DNA of 64,000 bases from Pseudomonas fluorescens (GCF_040448305.1 NZ_CP148752.1:1922001-1986000); one strand, 5' to 3'; shown: positions 35,514-44,498, counted from the first letter of the stretch. Translations and numbers: made by a program. The notes: generated by a model not told the origin, from the sequence alone.

Positions 35514-37871
35514 ATGACCGCCGCCAAGAACCGTATTTTAGAGCTGCGCGCTGAGCTGGATCAGCACAACTATCGTTACCACGTGCTCGACGAGCCGAGC
35601 ATTCCGGACGCCGAGTACGACCGCTTGTTCAACGAGCTCAAGACTCTGGAAGCGGCCAATCCCGAACTGATCACCAGCGACTCGCCAACGCAGCGAGTGG
35701 GCAGTGCGGCGCTGTCGGCGTTTACCCAGGTGCGTCATGAAGTGCCGATGCTCAGCCTCGGCAACGCCTTCGAAGAAACCGACATGCGTGAGTTCGACCG
35801 CCGGGTGACCGAAGGCCTGGACCTGCCGGCCGGTGACCTGTTCGGTGGCGGCGCGACAGTCGAGTACAGCTGTGAGCCCAAGCTCGATGGCCTGGCCGTC
35901 AGCCTGCTGTATCAGGATGGCATCCTGGTGCGCGGCGCGACCCGCGGCGACGGCACCACTGGCGAAGACATCAGCGTCAACGTGCGCACCGTGCGCAACA
36001 TCCCGCTCAAGCTGCACGGCACCGGCTGGCCGGCGACCCTGGAAGTGCGCGGCGAAGTGTTCATGTCCAAGGCCGGTTTCGAGCGGCTCAACGCCACGCA
36101 ACTGGAAGTAGGCGGCAAGACCTTCGCCAACCCGCGCAACGCGGCGGCGGGCAGCCTGCGCCAATTGGATTCGAAGATCACCGCCAACCGTCCGCTGGAG
36201 TTCTGCTGCTACGGCATCGGTCAGGTGTCGGCGGACATTGCCGATACGCACATCGGCAATTTACAGCAACTCCAGGCCTGGGGCATGCCGATTAGTCATG
36301 AGCTGAAACTGGCGCACGGTATTGCCGAGTGCCTGGACTACTACCGCGATATCGGTGAGCGTCGCAGCGCGCTGCCGTATGAAATCGACGGAGTGGTGTT
36401 CAAGGTCAACAGCATTGCCTCCCAGCGCGAACTGGGCTTTCGCGCCCGTGAGCCGCGTTGGGCCATCGCCCACAAATTCCCGGCGATGGAAGAGCTCACC
36501 GAGCTGCTCGATGTGGAATTCCAGGTCGGCCGCACTGGGGCGGTGACGCCGGTGGCGCGTCTGAAACCGGTCAAGGTCGCCGGTGTCACGGTGGCCAACG
36601 CCACACTGCATAACATGGACGAAGTCGCGCGCCTGGGCCTGATGATCGGCGACACGGTGATCATCCGCCGCGCCGGTGACGTGATTCCGCAGGTGGTGCA
36701 AGTGGTCATGGAGCGTCGTCCGGAAAACGCCCGGCCGGTGCTGATTCCCGAGCAGTGCCCGGTGTGTGGTTCCCATGTCGAGCGCACGCAGCTGATCAAG
36801 CGCAGCAAGGGTCGCGAGACGGTCAGCGAAGGTGCGGTATATCGCTGCGTCGGTCGTCTGGCCTGCGGTGCGCAGCTCAAGCAGGCGATCATCCATTTCG
36901 TTTCCCGTCGCGCCATGGACATCGAGGGCCTGGGTGAGAAGAGCGTTGAGCAACTGGTCGACGAAGGCCTGGTGAGCTCGCCGGCCGATCTGTACGCCCT
37001 GACCTTTGAGCAGATCGTCGATCTGGAAGGCTTTGCCGAACTGTCGAGCAAGAACCTGCTCGGCGCCATCGAAGACAGCAAGAAGCCGGGCCTGGCGCGG
37101 TTCATCTACGCCCTCGGGATTCCCGATGTCGGCGAGGAGACGGCCAAGGTTCTGGCCCGCTCCCTGGGTTCGCTGGAGCGGGTGCAGCAGGCTTTGCCAC
37201 AGGTGCTGACGTACTTGCCGGATGTTGGTCTGGAAGTCGCGCACGAGATCCACAGCTTTTTCGAGGATGCGCATAACCAGCAGGTGATCGCTGATTTGCT
37301 CAGGCATGGCCTGCAGATTCAGGATCAGGGCGAGTTGGGCGCCGAGTTTTCGGCGAGCACCACGCTGGGTGGCTTCCTCGACAAGCTGCATATCCCCTTG
37401 GTCGGGCCGGGCGGGGCGCAGAAACTGGCGGACAAGTTTGGCTCGCTACAGGCGGTGATCGGCGCGGATTGGCTGGATATGCGCCAGGCGCTGCCGGAAA
37501 AACAGGCCAATTCGGTGCGCGAGTTCTTTGCGGTCGAGGACAATCGCCAATTGGCTGAAGCGGCGGAGAAGCAACTGGCCGATTTCGGCATGCACTGGCA
37601 GAGCGAGAAGAAAGTCGTCGAAGGCTTGCCGTTGGCCGGGCAGACCTGGGTGCTGACCGGTTCGCTGGAGTTGATGAGCCGCGATGTGGCCAAGGACAAA
37701 CTCGAAAGCCTCGGCGCCAAGGTCGCCGGCTCGGTGTCGGCCAAGACCCATTGCGTGGTCGCAGGGCCGGGTGCTGGTTCGAAGTTGACCAAGGCCAATG
37801 AGCTGGGGTTGAAGGTGCTGGATGAAGAGGCGTTTGTGGAGTTCTTGAAAGGTCACGGTATTCAGGTTTGA
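35514..37871 (+). CDS. ligA: NAD-dependent DNA ligase LigA
   Basis: A 785-residue ligase joining nicks in replication and repair. Domain order: Ia (YRYHVLDEPSIPDAEYDRL), adenylation with KLDGLAVSLLY (active-site Lys) and RGDGTTGED, OB fold, zinc finger (CPVCGS ... CVGRLACGA), helix-hairpin-helix repeats, and a C-terminal BRCT domain (LPLAGQTWVLTGSLELMSRD). It is longer than the 670-residue E. coli protein; insertion positions are spread. The ATG at 35514 is chosen over TTG 35493. Confidence 0.96.
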   Translation: MTAAKNRILELRAELDQHNYRYHVLDEPSIPDAEYDRLFNELKTLEAANPELITSDSPTQRVGSAALSAFTQVRHEVPMLSLGNAFEETDMREFDRRVTEGLDLPAGDLFGGGATVEYSCEPKLDGLAVSLLYQDGILVRGATRGDGTTGEDISVNVRTVRNIPLKLHGTGWPATLEVRGEVFMSKAGFERLNATQLEVGGKTFANPRNAAAGSLRQLDSKITANRPLEFCCYGIGQVSADIADTHIGNLQQLQAWGMPISHELKLAHGIAECLDYYRDIGERRSALPYEIDGVVFKVNSIASQRELGFRAREPRWAIAHKFPAMEELTELLDVEFQVGRTGAVTPVARLKPVKVAGVTVANATLHNMDEVARLGLMIGDTVIIRRAGDVIPQVVQVVMERRPENARPVLIPEQCPVCGSHVERTQLIKRSKGRETVSEGAVYRCVGRLACGAQLKQAIIHFVSRRAMDIEGLGEKSVEQLVDEGLVSSPADLYALTFEQIVDLEGFAELSSKNLLGAIEDSKKPGLARFIYALGIPDVGEETAKVLARSLGSLERVQQALPQVLTYLPDVGLEVAHEIHSFFEDAHNQQVIADLLRHGLQIQDQGELGAEFSASTTLGGFLDKLHIPLVGPGGAQKLADKFGSLQAVIGADWLDMRQALPEKQANSVREFFAVEDNRQLAEAAEKQLADFGMHWQSEKKVVEGLPLAGQTWVLTGSLELMSRDVAKDKLESLGAKVAGSVSAKTHCVVAGPGAGSKLTKANELGLKVLDEEAFVEFLKGHGIQV

Positions 37872-37876
37872 CGCCC

Positions 37877-37950
37877 AAGATCGCAGCCTGCGGCAGCTCC
37901 TACAGGAGAGCGCATTTCTCTGTAGGAGCTGCCGCAGGCTGCGATCTTTT
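37877..37950. repeat. Inverted repeat of a second family, after ligA
   Basis: AAGATCGCAGCCTGCGGCAG and its inverted copy CTGCCGCAGGCTGCGATCTT, with CTCCTACAG as the adjacent core. Different from the GTGGGAGC repeats in the window. The T-rich end (TTTTGATTTTT) may make it act as a terminator for ligA. Confidence 0.85.
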
Positions 37951-38029
37951 GATTTTTCCCACAAAAAGCAGGGGAACGATCATCTCTCGGTAATGATCTA
38001 GTCTCTGCAAACCCCAGGGAGAGATCACC

Positions 38030-39196
38030 ATGTACCCTTTCTTCGAGCAACTCAGCTCGCGCATCGCCGCGCCGTTCATGGCCGAAAATTTGCGCAACAG
38101 CAAGGTCTGGTCCTGTCGTTGCGGGCAGTCGCTGTTCTTTCGCAACAGCCAGTGCCTGGCCTGTTCGGCGGCGTTGGGTTATCAGCCGGAGCAGAGTCGC
38201 TTGTCTGCGCTGCAACCGGGTGTGCAGGTGGGCACCTGGCTGCTTGATGCCGATCCCGGGGCTGGCCTGTTTCGACGCTGCGCCAACCTCGACTCCCCGG
38301 CGGCCTGTAATTGGTTGCTGCCTGCCAAAGACCATGACGTCTTGTGCATTGCCTGCAGCCTCAATCGCACCATTCCTGATCTGACGATCACTGACAACCA
38401 CGAGCGCTGGCGCAAGGTGGAAACCGCCAAGCGGCGTCTGGTCGCGCAACTGCTCAGTCTGGGGTTGCAGGTAATTCCCAAAACCGTCGATGAAGACACG
38501 GGCCTTGCCTTCGATTTCATCGGCGTGGACCTCGAAGGCCAATCGCCTACCACAGGACACGCCAATGGCCTGGTGACTCTTGATATCAAGGAAGCCGACG
38601 ATGCGCACCGTGAGCAGGTACGGGTGCAAATGCACGAACCCTATCGCACGTTGCTCGGGCATTTTCGTCACGAAGTCGGGCACTACTACTGGGATCGATT
38701 GATCGCCGATAGCCAATGGCTTGAGCCTTTTCGCGGATTGTTCGGCGATGAAAGCGTCAGCTATGCTGAAGCCCTCGAGCGGCATTATCAGAAGGGCGCA
38801 TCGCTCGACTGGCAGCAGCACTACGTCAGCGCCTACGCCACCATGCACCCGTGGGAAGACTGGGCCGAAACCTGGGCGCATTACCTGCATATGATGGACG
38901 CAGTGGATACCGCGCTGGGCTTTGGCATGAGTGCCCGGGAAATGGACTTCGACTATCAGCCGTTTCCGTTGGATACCCTCTACGATCCACAGCATCCCGG
39001 CGGCGCGGCGTTCCTGTCGTTCGTCAATGCGTGGATCGAGCTGGCCGGCATGCTCAACGAGTTATCGCGCAGCATGGGGCAGCCGGATTTCTATCCGTTC
39101 GTCCTGCCATCAGCGGTCATTGCCAAGCTGCACTTTATTCACCTGGTGATTCAGCAGGAGGGCGGCAGGGCGGATGAGGTGCTTGAGGAGCAATAG
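38030..39196 (+). CDS. Putative zinc-binding metallopeptidase family protein
   Basis: A 388-residue protein of a family described as putative zinc-binding metallopeptidases. The N-terminal part has a zinc-ribbon-like CRCGQ...CLACSAALG. A second CxxC (CIACSLNRTIPD) lies near residue 107. The middle has HEVGHYYWDRL, an HExxH-type variant with Val in place of the second variable position and Gly-His at the end, plus a distant Glu (EDWAETWAHYLHMMDA). No signal peptide is seen, so it is probably cytoplasmic. Function in Pseudomonas is unknown; neighbours do not suggest one. Confidence 0.8.
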   Translation: MYPFFEQLSSRIAAPFMAENLRNSKVWSCRCGQSLFFRNSQCLACSAALGYQPEQSRLSALQPGVQVGTWLLDADPGAGLFRRCANLDSPAACNWLLPAKDHDVLCIACSLNRTIPDLTITDNHERWRKVETAKRRLVAQLLSLGLQVIPKTVDEDTGLAFDFIGVDLEGQSPTTGHANGLVTLDIKEADDAHREQVRVQMHEPYRTLLGHFRHEVGHYYWDRLIADSQWLEPFRGLFGDESVSYAEALERHYQKGASLDWQQHYVSAYATMHPWEDWAETWAHYLHMMDAVDTALGFGMSAREMDFDYQPFPLDTLYDPQHPGGAAFLSFVNAWIELAGMLNELSRSMGQPDFYPFVLPSAVIAKLHFIHLVIQQEGGRADEVLEEQ

Positions 39197-39239
39197 CAAG
39201 TGCTTGAACCCCCTCATGTTTTTAATCCGAAACCAACGG

Positions 39240-39267
39240 TTGTAACTTCGCCTCAGATAGGTACAAT
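39240..39267 (+). promoter_or_regulatory. Promoter of ffs
   Basis: TTGTAA (39240-39245), 16 bases, TACAAT (39262-39267). Predicted start is near 39274, about 25 bases before the SRP core. Confidence 0.6.
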
Positions 39268-39298
39268 GGCGCGGCTCGCCGACAGGTGAGCGTCGTTA

Positions 39299-39410
39299 TG
39301 GTGACCCCATCGGTCCCCCCGCAACGATCAACCGTGAACCCGGTCAGGCCTGGAAGGGAGCAGCCGCAGCGGTGACATTGTGTGCCGGGGTGTGGCTGGT
39401 GGGGTTACCA
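39299..39410 (+). ncRNA. ffs: Signal recognition particle RNA (4.5S RNA)
   Basis: The conserved domain IV loop GGTCAGGCCTGGAAGGGAGC is present, followed by AGCCGCAGCGG. Outer arms TGGTGACCCC and GGGGTTACCA pair. The RNA binds Ffh to target membrane proteins to the translocon. Location before dnaX is typical for Pseudomonas. Exact 5' and 3' ends are estimates. Confidence 0.93.
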
Positions 39411-39420
39411 CCTTAACGCC

Positions 39421-39447
39421 ACGCGAGTGTTCTCTCGCGTTATCTTT
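39421..39447 (+). terminator. Terminator of ffs
   Basis: ACGCGAG-TGTTCT-CTCGCGT followed by TATCTTT, 11 bases after the paired end of the RNA. Confidence 0.75.
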
Positions 39448-39905
39448 CTGAAATCAGACTTTCGCTAGCTGCCAGGATCTTGTCCGGGGCGGTTTTTTGC
39501 CGTTTGCGGTTTATCCACAGCAGCAGGCTCGCCACCGATGTACAGTCGGACAATCTCATCGATCTCCCCCGGACATCTTCATCCGAACCAGGGGGCGCAG
39601 AATGCGCTGCACCGGCACTTGTGGGTCATTGCGCACGGCGGCGCATGCCGGGTGATCAACACGTCGGGTTGAGTGAAGAGCGGGATGCTCCAGAGATAAT
39701 CGCCAGGCTGATCGGGCAGCCACGATTGCGCGGCCACGCTGTCCAGGCTGATCAACAGTAAATTCCCCAAGGCCAGCCGCATAAACACTCGGTTAAAAGC
39801 CCCCGATGTGCAGCTTGGCCACAATACACGAGCGCACCGGATGCAATTTGTGCCTTGCTCCGCTAGCATTAGCCGCTTCTGCTTCCTTCGCTGCGACGGT
39901 TTTCG
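39448..39905. other. 458-base region between ffs and dnaX
   Basis: It should hold the dnaX promoter, not pinned down here. There is a perfect consensus DnaA box TTATCCACA at 39511-39519 and TCCGGGG/CCCCGGA arms 39483-39577. A minus-strand frame of 67 codons (39579-39782) begins with a signal-peptide-like stretch (MRLALGNLLLISLDSVAAQS) but has no ribosome site; I do not annotate it as a gene. Confidence 0.5.
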
Positions 39906-42005
39906 ATGAGTTATCAGGTTCTTGCACGTAAATGGCGTCCGCGCTCGTTCCGCGAAATGGTCGGCCAGACCCATGTGCTCAAGGCTCTGATCAATGCCTT
40001 GGACAGCCAGCGGCTGCACCACGCCTACCTCTTTACCGGTACCCGTGGGGTCGGCAAGACCACCATCGCGCGGATCATTGCCAAATGCCTGAACTGTGAA
40101 ACAGGTATCACTTCGACCCCCTGTGGCGAGTGTTCGGTGTGTCGCGAAATCGACGAAGGCCGCTTTGTCGACCTGATCGAGATCGACGCCGCGAGCCGCA
40201 CCAAGGTCGAAGACACCCGCGAATTGCTCGACAACGTGCAGTACGCCCCGAGCCGCGGGCGCTTCAAGGTCTACCTGATCGACGAAGTGCACATGCTCTC
40301 CAGCCATTCCTTCAACGCACTGCTCAAAACCCTTGAAGAGCCGCCGCCCTACGTCAAGTTCATCCTGGCGACCACTGACCCGCAGAAACTTCCTGCAACG
40401 ATTCTGTCGCGGTGCCTGCAGTTCTCCCTGAAGAACATGACGCCGGAACGCGTTGTCGAGCATTTGACCCACGTACTGGGTGTCGAGAACGTGCCGTTCG
40501 AGGACGATGCGCTGTGGTTGCTGGGCCGCGCCGCCGACGGGTCGATGCGTGATGCCATGAGCCTGACCGACCAGGCGATTGCCTTCGGTGAAGGCAAGGT
40601 CATGGCCGCCGACGTGCGGGCGATGCTCGGGACCCTCGATCACGGGCAGGTCTACGACGTCCTGCATGCCCTGATCGAAGGCGATGCCAAGGCGTTGCTC
40701 GAAGCCGTCCGCCACCTGGCCGAACAAGGGCCGGACTGGAACGGCGTGCTTTCGGAAATTCTCAATGTGCTGCACCGCGTTGCCATCGCCCAGGCCTTGC
40801 CGGAAGGTGTCGACAACGGTCACGGCGACCGTGATCGCGTGCTGGCACTGGCCCAGGCCTTGCCGGCCGAAGACGTGCAGTTCTACTACCAGATGGGCCT
40901 GATCGGTCGCCGCGACCTGCCGCTGGCACCGGATCCCCGGGGCGGTTTTGAAATGGTGTTGCTGCGGATGCTGGCGTTCCGGCCCGCAGACACCGCGGAT
41001 GCCCCGAGGCAACCGCTAAAGCCAGTGGGGATCAGCCAGGCCACAGTTGATTCCGCAAACTCAGTGGCTGCCGCGCCGGTTGTTGCGCCGGTAGTCGCTG
41101 CGGCTGTTGCACCGATAGCGGTTGCGCCAATGGCGGCTCCGGAACCGGAACCGGTTGTGCCGGTCGTTGTGCCTGAACCTGTGCCGGAACCTGTGCCTGT
41201 GCCTGTGCCTGCGCCTGTGGTTGAAGCGGTCGTGGTCGAAGAGGTTGTCGACCTGCCGTGGAATGACCCGGTCGAGCCGGCGCCCGTCCAGCAACCGGCG
41301 GTCGAGCCGGTGCTGGAAACCGCCAGCGAACAACCCGAATTACCGCCGATGCCGTTGCCGACGCCGGACAGCGTGGTGCCGGACGCGCCTGAATGGGCCG
41401 CCGCGCCGATCCCGGAACTTTCGGTGGCCGACGTCGATGCCGCGACGCCGGGCATGGACCTGGATGACGAGCCGCCGCTGGACGAGGATTACATCGAGCC
41501 GGACATGGATTCGGCCTACAGTTACCTCGACGAACTGGCCAGCGAGCATGCCGCCGACCCGGCTCCGGAGCCCGAGCCTGAGCCCGCGGCAATGCCGGCC
41601 ACCGGCCTGGCCCTGCAATGGCTGGAGCTGTTCCCGAAATTGCCGATTTCCGGCATGACCGGCAGCATCGCCGCCAACTGCACGCTGATCGCGGTGGATG
41701 GCGACAATTGGCTGATGCATCTGGACCCGGCCCACAGTGCCTTGTTCAACGCCACTCAACAGCGTCGCCTCAACGATGCGCTGAACCAGTTTCACCAGCG
41801 CACGCTGACCCTGACCATCGAGCTGATCAAGCCCGAGCAGGAAACCCCGGCACAAGCGGCTTCGCGCCGCCGCGCCAACCGTCAGCGCGAGGCGGAGGAA
41901 TCGATCCACGGTGATCCGTTCATCCAGCAAATGATGCAGCAGTTCGGTGCGGTGGTCCGTAACGATACTATTGAACCTGTCGACGCCCTGGTCACTCAGG
42001 GCTAA
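39906..42005 (+). CDS. dnaX: DNA polymerase III tau subunit
   Basis: A 699-residue clamp-loader ATPase. Walker A GTRGVGKT lies near residue 45, then a zinc site (CLNCETGITSTPCGECSVC), LIDEVHMLSS and sensor regions. From about residue 365 there is a low-complexity linker rich in Pro, Val and Glu (PEPVVPVVVPEPVPEPVPVP), then a tau-type C-terminal domain (LALQWLELFPKLPISGMTGS) for helicase and polymerase contacts. I see no A-AAA-AAG slip site after the ATPase part, so a frameshift-made gamma form is not evident. Confidence 0.95.
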   Translation: MSYQVLARKWRPRSFREMVGQTHVLKALINALDSQRLHHAYLFTGTRGVGKTTIARIIAKCLNCETGITSTPCGECSVCREIDEGRFVDLIEIDAASRTKVEDTRELLDNVQYAPSRGRFKVYLIDEVHMLSSHSFNALLKTLEEPPPYVKFILATTDPQKLPATILSRCLQFSLKNMTPERVVEHLTHVLGVENVPFEDDALWLLGRAADGSMRDAMSLTDQAIAFGEGKVMAADVRAMLGTLDHGQVYDVLHALIEGDAKALLEAVRHLAEQGPDWNGVLSEILNVLHRVAIAQALPEGVDNGHGDRDRVLALAQALPAEDVQFYYQMGLIGRRDLPLAPDPRGGFEMVLLRMLAFRPADTADAPRQPLKPVGISQATVDSANSVAAAPVVAPVVAAAVAPIAVAPMAAPEPEPVVPVVVPEPVPEPVPVPVPAPVVEAVVVEEVVDLPWNDPVEPAPVQQPAVEPVLETASEQPELPPMPLPTPDSVVPDAPEWAAAPIPELSVADVDAATPGMDLDDEPPLDEDYIEPDMDSAYSYLDELASEHAADPAPEPEPEPAAMPATGLALQWLELFPKLPISGMTGSIAANCTLIAVDGDNWLMHLDPAHSALFNATQQRRLNDALNQFHQRTLTLTIELIKPEQETPAQAASRRRANRQREAEESIHGDPFIQQMMQQFGAVVRNDTIEPVDALVTQG

Positions 42006-42072
42006 TAACTGAAGGCGCCCGGCCACATGGGCCGGGCGCTGTTTTAATCCAAGTACTTTTGAGGTGATTACC

Positions 42073-42411
42073 ATGATGAAAGGTGGCATGGCCGGCCTGA
42101 TGAAGCAGGCGCAGCAGATGCAGGAAAAAATGGCCAAGATGCAGGAAGAGCTGGCCAACGCCGAAGTCACCGGTAAGGCCGGTGGCGATATGGTCACCGT
42201 GGTGATGACCGGTCGTCATGACGTCAAGAGCGTGACCATCGACCCGAGCCTGGTCGAAGGCATGAGCGAAGACGACAAGGAAATGCTGGAAGCGGTCATC
42301 GCCTCCGCGGTCAACGATGCCGTGCGCAAGATCGAAGCCAACAGCCAGGACAAAATGGGCAGCATGACTGCCGGCATGCAACTGCCGCCGGGCATGAAAC
42401 TGCCATTCTGA
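42073..42411 (+). CDS. Nucleoid-associated protein, YbaB/EbfC family
   Basis: A 112-residue DNA-binding protein (MMKGGMAGLMKQAQQMQEKMAKMQEEL) with a Met- and Gln-rich N-terminal helix and the family block VTVVMTGRHDVKSVTIDPSL. The ATG at 42073 follows GAGGTG at seven bases; a GTG at 42064 would be inside the ribosome site. It follows dnaX as in most gamma-proteobacteria. Confidence 0.94.
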   Translation: MMKGGMAGLMKQAQQMQEKMAKMQEELANAEVTGKAGGDMVTVVMTGRHDVKSVTIDPSLVEGMSEDDKEMLEAVIASAVNDAVRKIEANSQDKMGSMTAGMQLPPGMKLPF

Positions 42412-42438
42412 TTCGCCTTCAGGCGGCAGATGAGTTAC

Positions 42439-42470
42439 AAAAATGCCAGGCATAGCGCCTGGCATTTTTG
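42439..42470. terminator. Terminator after ybaB
   Basis: AAAAATGCCAGGC-ATA-GCGCCTGGCATTTTT, near perfect stem with T-run. Confidence 0.9.
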
Positions 42471-42507
42471 TTTCTGGCTGACAGGGATGCGGTGCCTGTG
42501 AAGTCGC

Positions 42508-42584
42508 CTTCGCGAGCAGGCTCGCTCCCACAGGGGATTCTCGTCGTACACAAATCCACTGTGGGAGCGAGCCTGCTCGCGAAG
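42508..42584. repeat. REP pair (REPIN) after ybaB
   Basis: CCTTCGCGAGCAGGCTCGCTC with inverted GAGCGAGCCTGCTCGCGAAG. Confidence 0.9.
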
Positions 42585-42683
42585 AATTCACCCCGGTCCA
42601 ACTGAAAACACATCGAACGCCATACCGCCACAAAGGTCTGCTCCCTATATCACTGAACCTCAACGATCACAGGAGACGCTGCC

Positions 42684-43715
42684 ATGTCCGACCCCATGAC
42701 CCTCAATCAACGCATTGTCCTGGCTTCTCGCCCGGTAGGCGCGCCAACGCCGGAAAACTTCCGCATGGAACGAGTGGCGCTGCCGGACCTGGCCGACGGT
42801 CAGGTGCTGCTCAAGACCGTTTTCCTGTCGCTGGATCCCTACATGCGCGGACGCATGAGTGACGCGCCTTCCTACGCCGCACCAGTGGAAATCGGCGAAG
42901 TGATGACCGGGGGCGCTGTCAGCCGGGTCGAGCGGTCGCTCAATCCGAAGTTTCAGGAGGGTGATCTGGTGGTCGGTGCCACCGGTTGGCAAAGCCACAG
43001 TGTCAATGACGGTCGCAGCATCATTCCGATTCCCGTGCTGCCAAGCCCTTCGATGGCTCTTGGGGTACTGGGTATGCCGGGCATGACCGCGTACATGGGC
43101 CTGATGGACATCGGCCAGCCGAAGGCCGGCGAAACCTTGGTAGTTGCAGCGGCGTCCGGGGCGGTGGGCTCGGTGGTCGGCCAGGTGGCGAAGATCAAGG
43201 GCCTGCGGGTGGTTGGTGTGGCGGGTGGTGCGAAAAAGTGCCGTTATGTGGTCGACGAGTTGGGTTTCGACGCCTGCATCGATCACAGGAGCCCGGATTT
43301 TGCTGAGGAACTGGCGCAAGCCTGTCCCAAGGGCATCGATATTTATTATGAAAATGTCGGCGGCAAAGTGTTCGACGCCGTGGTGCCGTTGCTCAATCCC
43401 AAGGCGCGGATTCCACTCTGCGGCCTGATTGCCTCCTATAACGCCCATGAAGCGCCGAGCGGCCCGGATCGCCTGCCACTGTTGCAGCGCACCTTGTTGA
43501 CCAAGCGGGTGCGCATCCAGGGCTTCATCGTGTTCGATGACTATGGTGATCGCCAGCCGGAATTCCTCAGCGCCATGGCGCCCTGGGTACGCGATGGCAA
43601 GGTGAAGTTCCGCGAAGATGTGGTCGATGGCCTGGAGCAGGCGCCCGATGCGTTCATCGGCCTGCTGGAGGGGCGCAACTTCGGCAAGCTGGTGGTTCGG
43701 GTTTCCCGGGACTGA
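42684..43715 (+). CDS. NADP-dependent oxidoreductase (MDR superfamily, curcumin reductase-like)
   Basis: A 343-residue zinc-independent medium-chain reductase. The N-terminus (LASRPVGAPTPENFRMERVALP) and SLDPYMRGRMSD are signatures of the leukotriene-B4 dehydrogenase/CurA branch, which reduces alpha,beta-double bonds of enals and enones. The NADP fold is AAASGAVGSVVGQVAKIKG, and IYYENVGGKVFDAVVPLLN is conserved. A ribosome site (CACAGGAGA) is 8 bases before the ATG. It stands between ybaB and recR, interrupting the usual order. Natural substrate unknown. Confidence 0.88.
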   Translation: MSDPMTLNQRIVLASRPVGAPTPENFRMERVALPDLADGQVLLKTVFLSLDPYMRGRMSDAPSYAAPVEIGEVMTGGAVSRVERSLNPKFQEGDLVVGATGWQSHSVNDGRSIIPIPVLPSPSMALGVLGMPGMTAYMGLMDIGQPKAGETLVVAAASGAVGSVVGQVAKIKGLRVVGVAGGAKKCRYVVDELGFDACIDHRSPDFAEELAQACPKGIDIYYENVGGKVFDAVVPLLNPKARIPLCGLIASYNAHEAPSGPDRLPLLQRTLLTKRVRIQGFIVFDDYGDRQPEFLSAMAPWVRDGKVKFREDVVDGLEQAPDAFIGLLEGRNFGKLVVRVSRD

Positions 43716-43794
43716 GTAATTGACGCTGCAATTTGACGCTCAACCGAGGCGCGGGTATAAACCGCGTCTCGTTGTTTTGTCGGACTTTTCCACC

Positions 43795-44397
43795 ATGAGC
43801 TTCAGCCCTTTGATTCGCCAACTGATCGACGCCCTGCGAATTTTGCCAGGCGTGGGTCAGAAAACCGCCCAGCGCATGGCGTTGCAGTTGCTCGAGCGCG
43901 ACCGCAGCGGCGGTTCGCGACTGGCGCTGGCCCTGAGCCAGGCCATGGAAGGGGTCGGTCACTGCCGCTTGTGCCGTACGCTGACGGAAGATGATCTGTG
44001 CCCGCAATGCGCCGATACCCGTCGCGACGACACCTTGCTTTGCGTGGTGGAAGGCCCGATGGACGTCTATGCCGTGGAGCAGACAGGTTTTCGCGGGCGC
44101 TATTTCGTGCTCAAGGGGCATCTGTCGCCGCTCGACGGCTTGGGGCCGGAAGCCATCGGCATTCCGCAGTTGATGGCGCGGATCGAAGAAGCCTGCACGT
44201 TCGCCGAAGTCATCCTGGCCACCAACCCGACCGTGGAAGGTGAAGCCACGGCGCACTACATCGCCCAATTGCTCAGCAGCAAAGGCCTGATCGCCTCGCG
44301 TATCGCCCATGGCGTACCGCTGGGTGGCGAGCTGGAGCTGGTGGATGGCGGGACGCTGGCGCATTCGTTTGCCGGGCGTAAGCCGATTTCGCTCTGA
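43795..44397 (+). CDS. recR: Recombination protein RecR
   Basis: A 200-residue recombination mediator acting with RecO and RecF on gapped DNA. It has a helix-hairpin-helix (LRILPGVGQKTAQRMALQLL), a Cys4 zinc finger (CRLCRTLTEDDLCPQC) and a Toprim domain (LCVVEGPMDVYAVEQTG; ILATNPTVEGEATAHYIAQLL). The ATG at 43795 starts the conserved family region; an earlier in-frame start covers an inverted repeat and lacks support. Confidence 0.95.
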   Translation: MSFSPLIRQLIDALRILPGVGQKTAQRMALQLLERDRSGGSRLALALSQAMEGVGHCRLCRTLTEDDLCPQCADTRRDDTLLCVVEGPMDVYAVEQTGFRGRYFVLKGHLSPLDGLGPEAIGIPQLMARIEEACTFAEVILATNPTVEGEATAHYIAQLLSSKGLIASRIAHGVPLGGELELVDGGTLAHSFAGRKPISL

Positions 44398-44420
44398 GTC
44401 TTGTGGTGTCTTGACTGACG

Positions 44421-44498
44421 CCTTCGCGAGCAAGCCCGCTCCCACAATGTGACCTGTATTCGCAGATCAACTGTGGGAGCGGGCTTGCTCGCGAAGGG
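44421..44498. repeat. REP pair (REPIN) after recR
   Basis: GCCTTCGCGAGCAAGCCCGCTC with inverted GAGCGGGCTTGCTCGCGAAG. Confidence 0.9.

Noticed and set aside
41061..41455. Repeat-rich antisense frames (TGTGTG- or RHRHR-like) under dnaX
   Set aside because: They are translations of the repetitive Pro/Val linker coding region in other frames.
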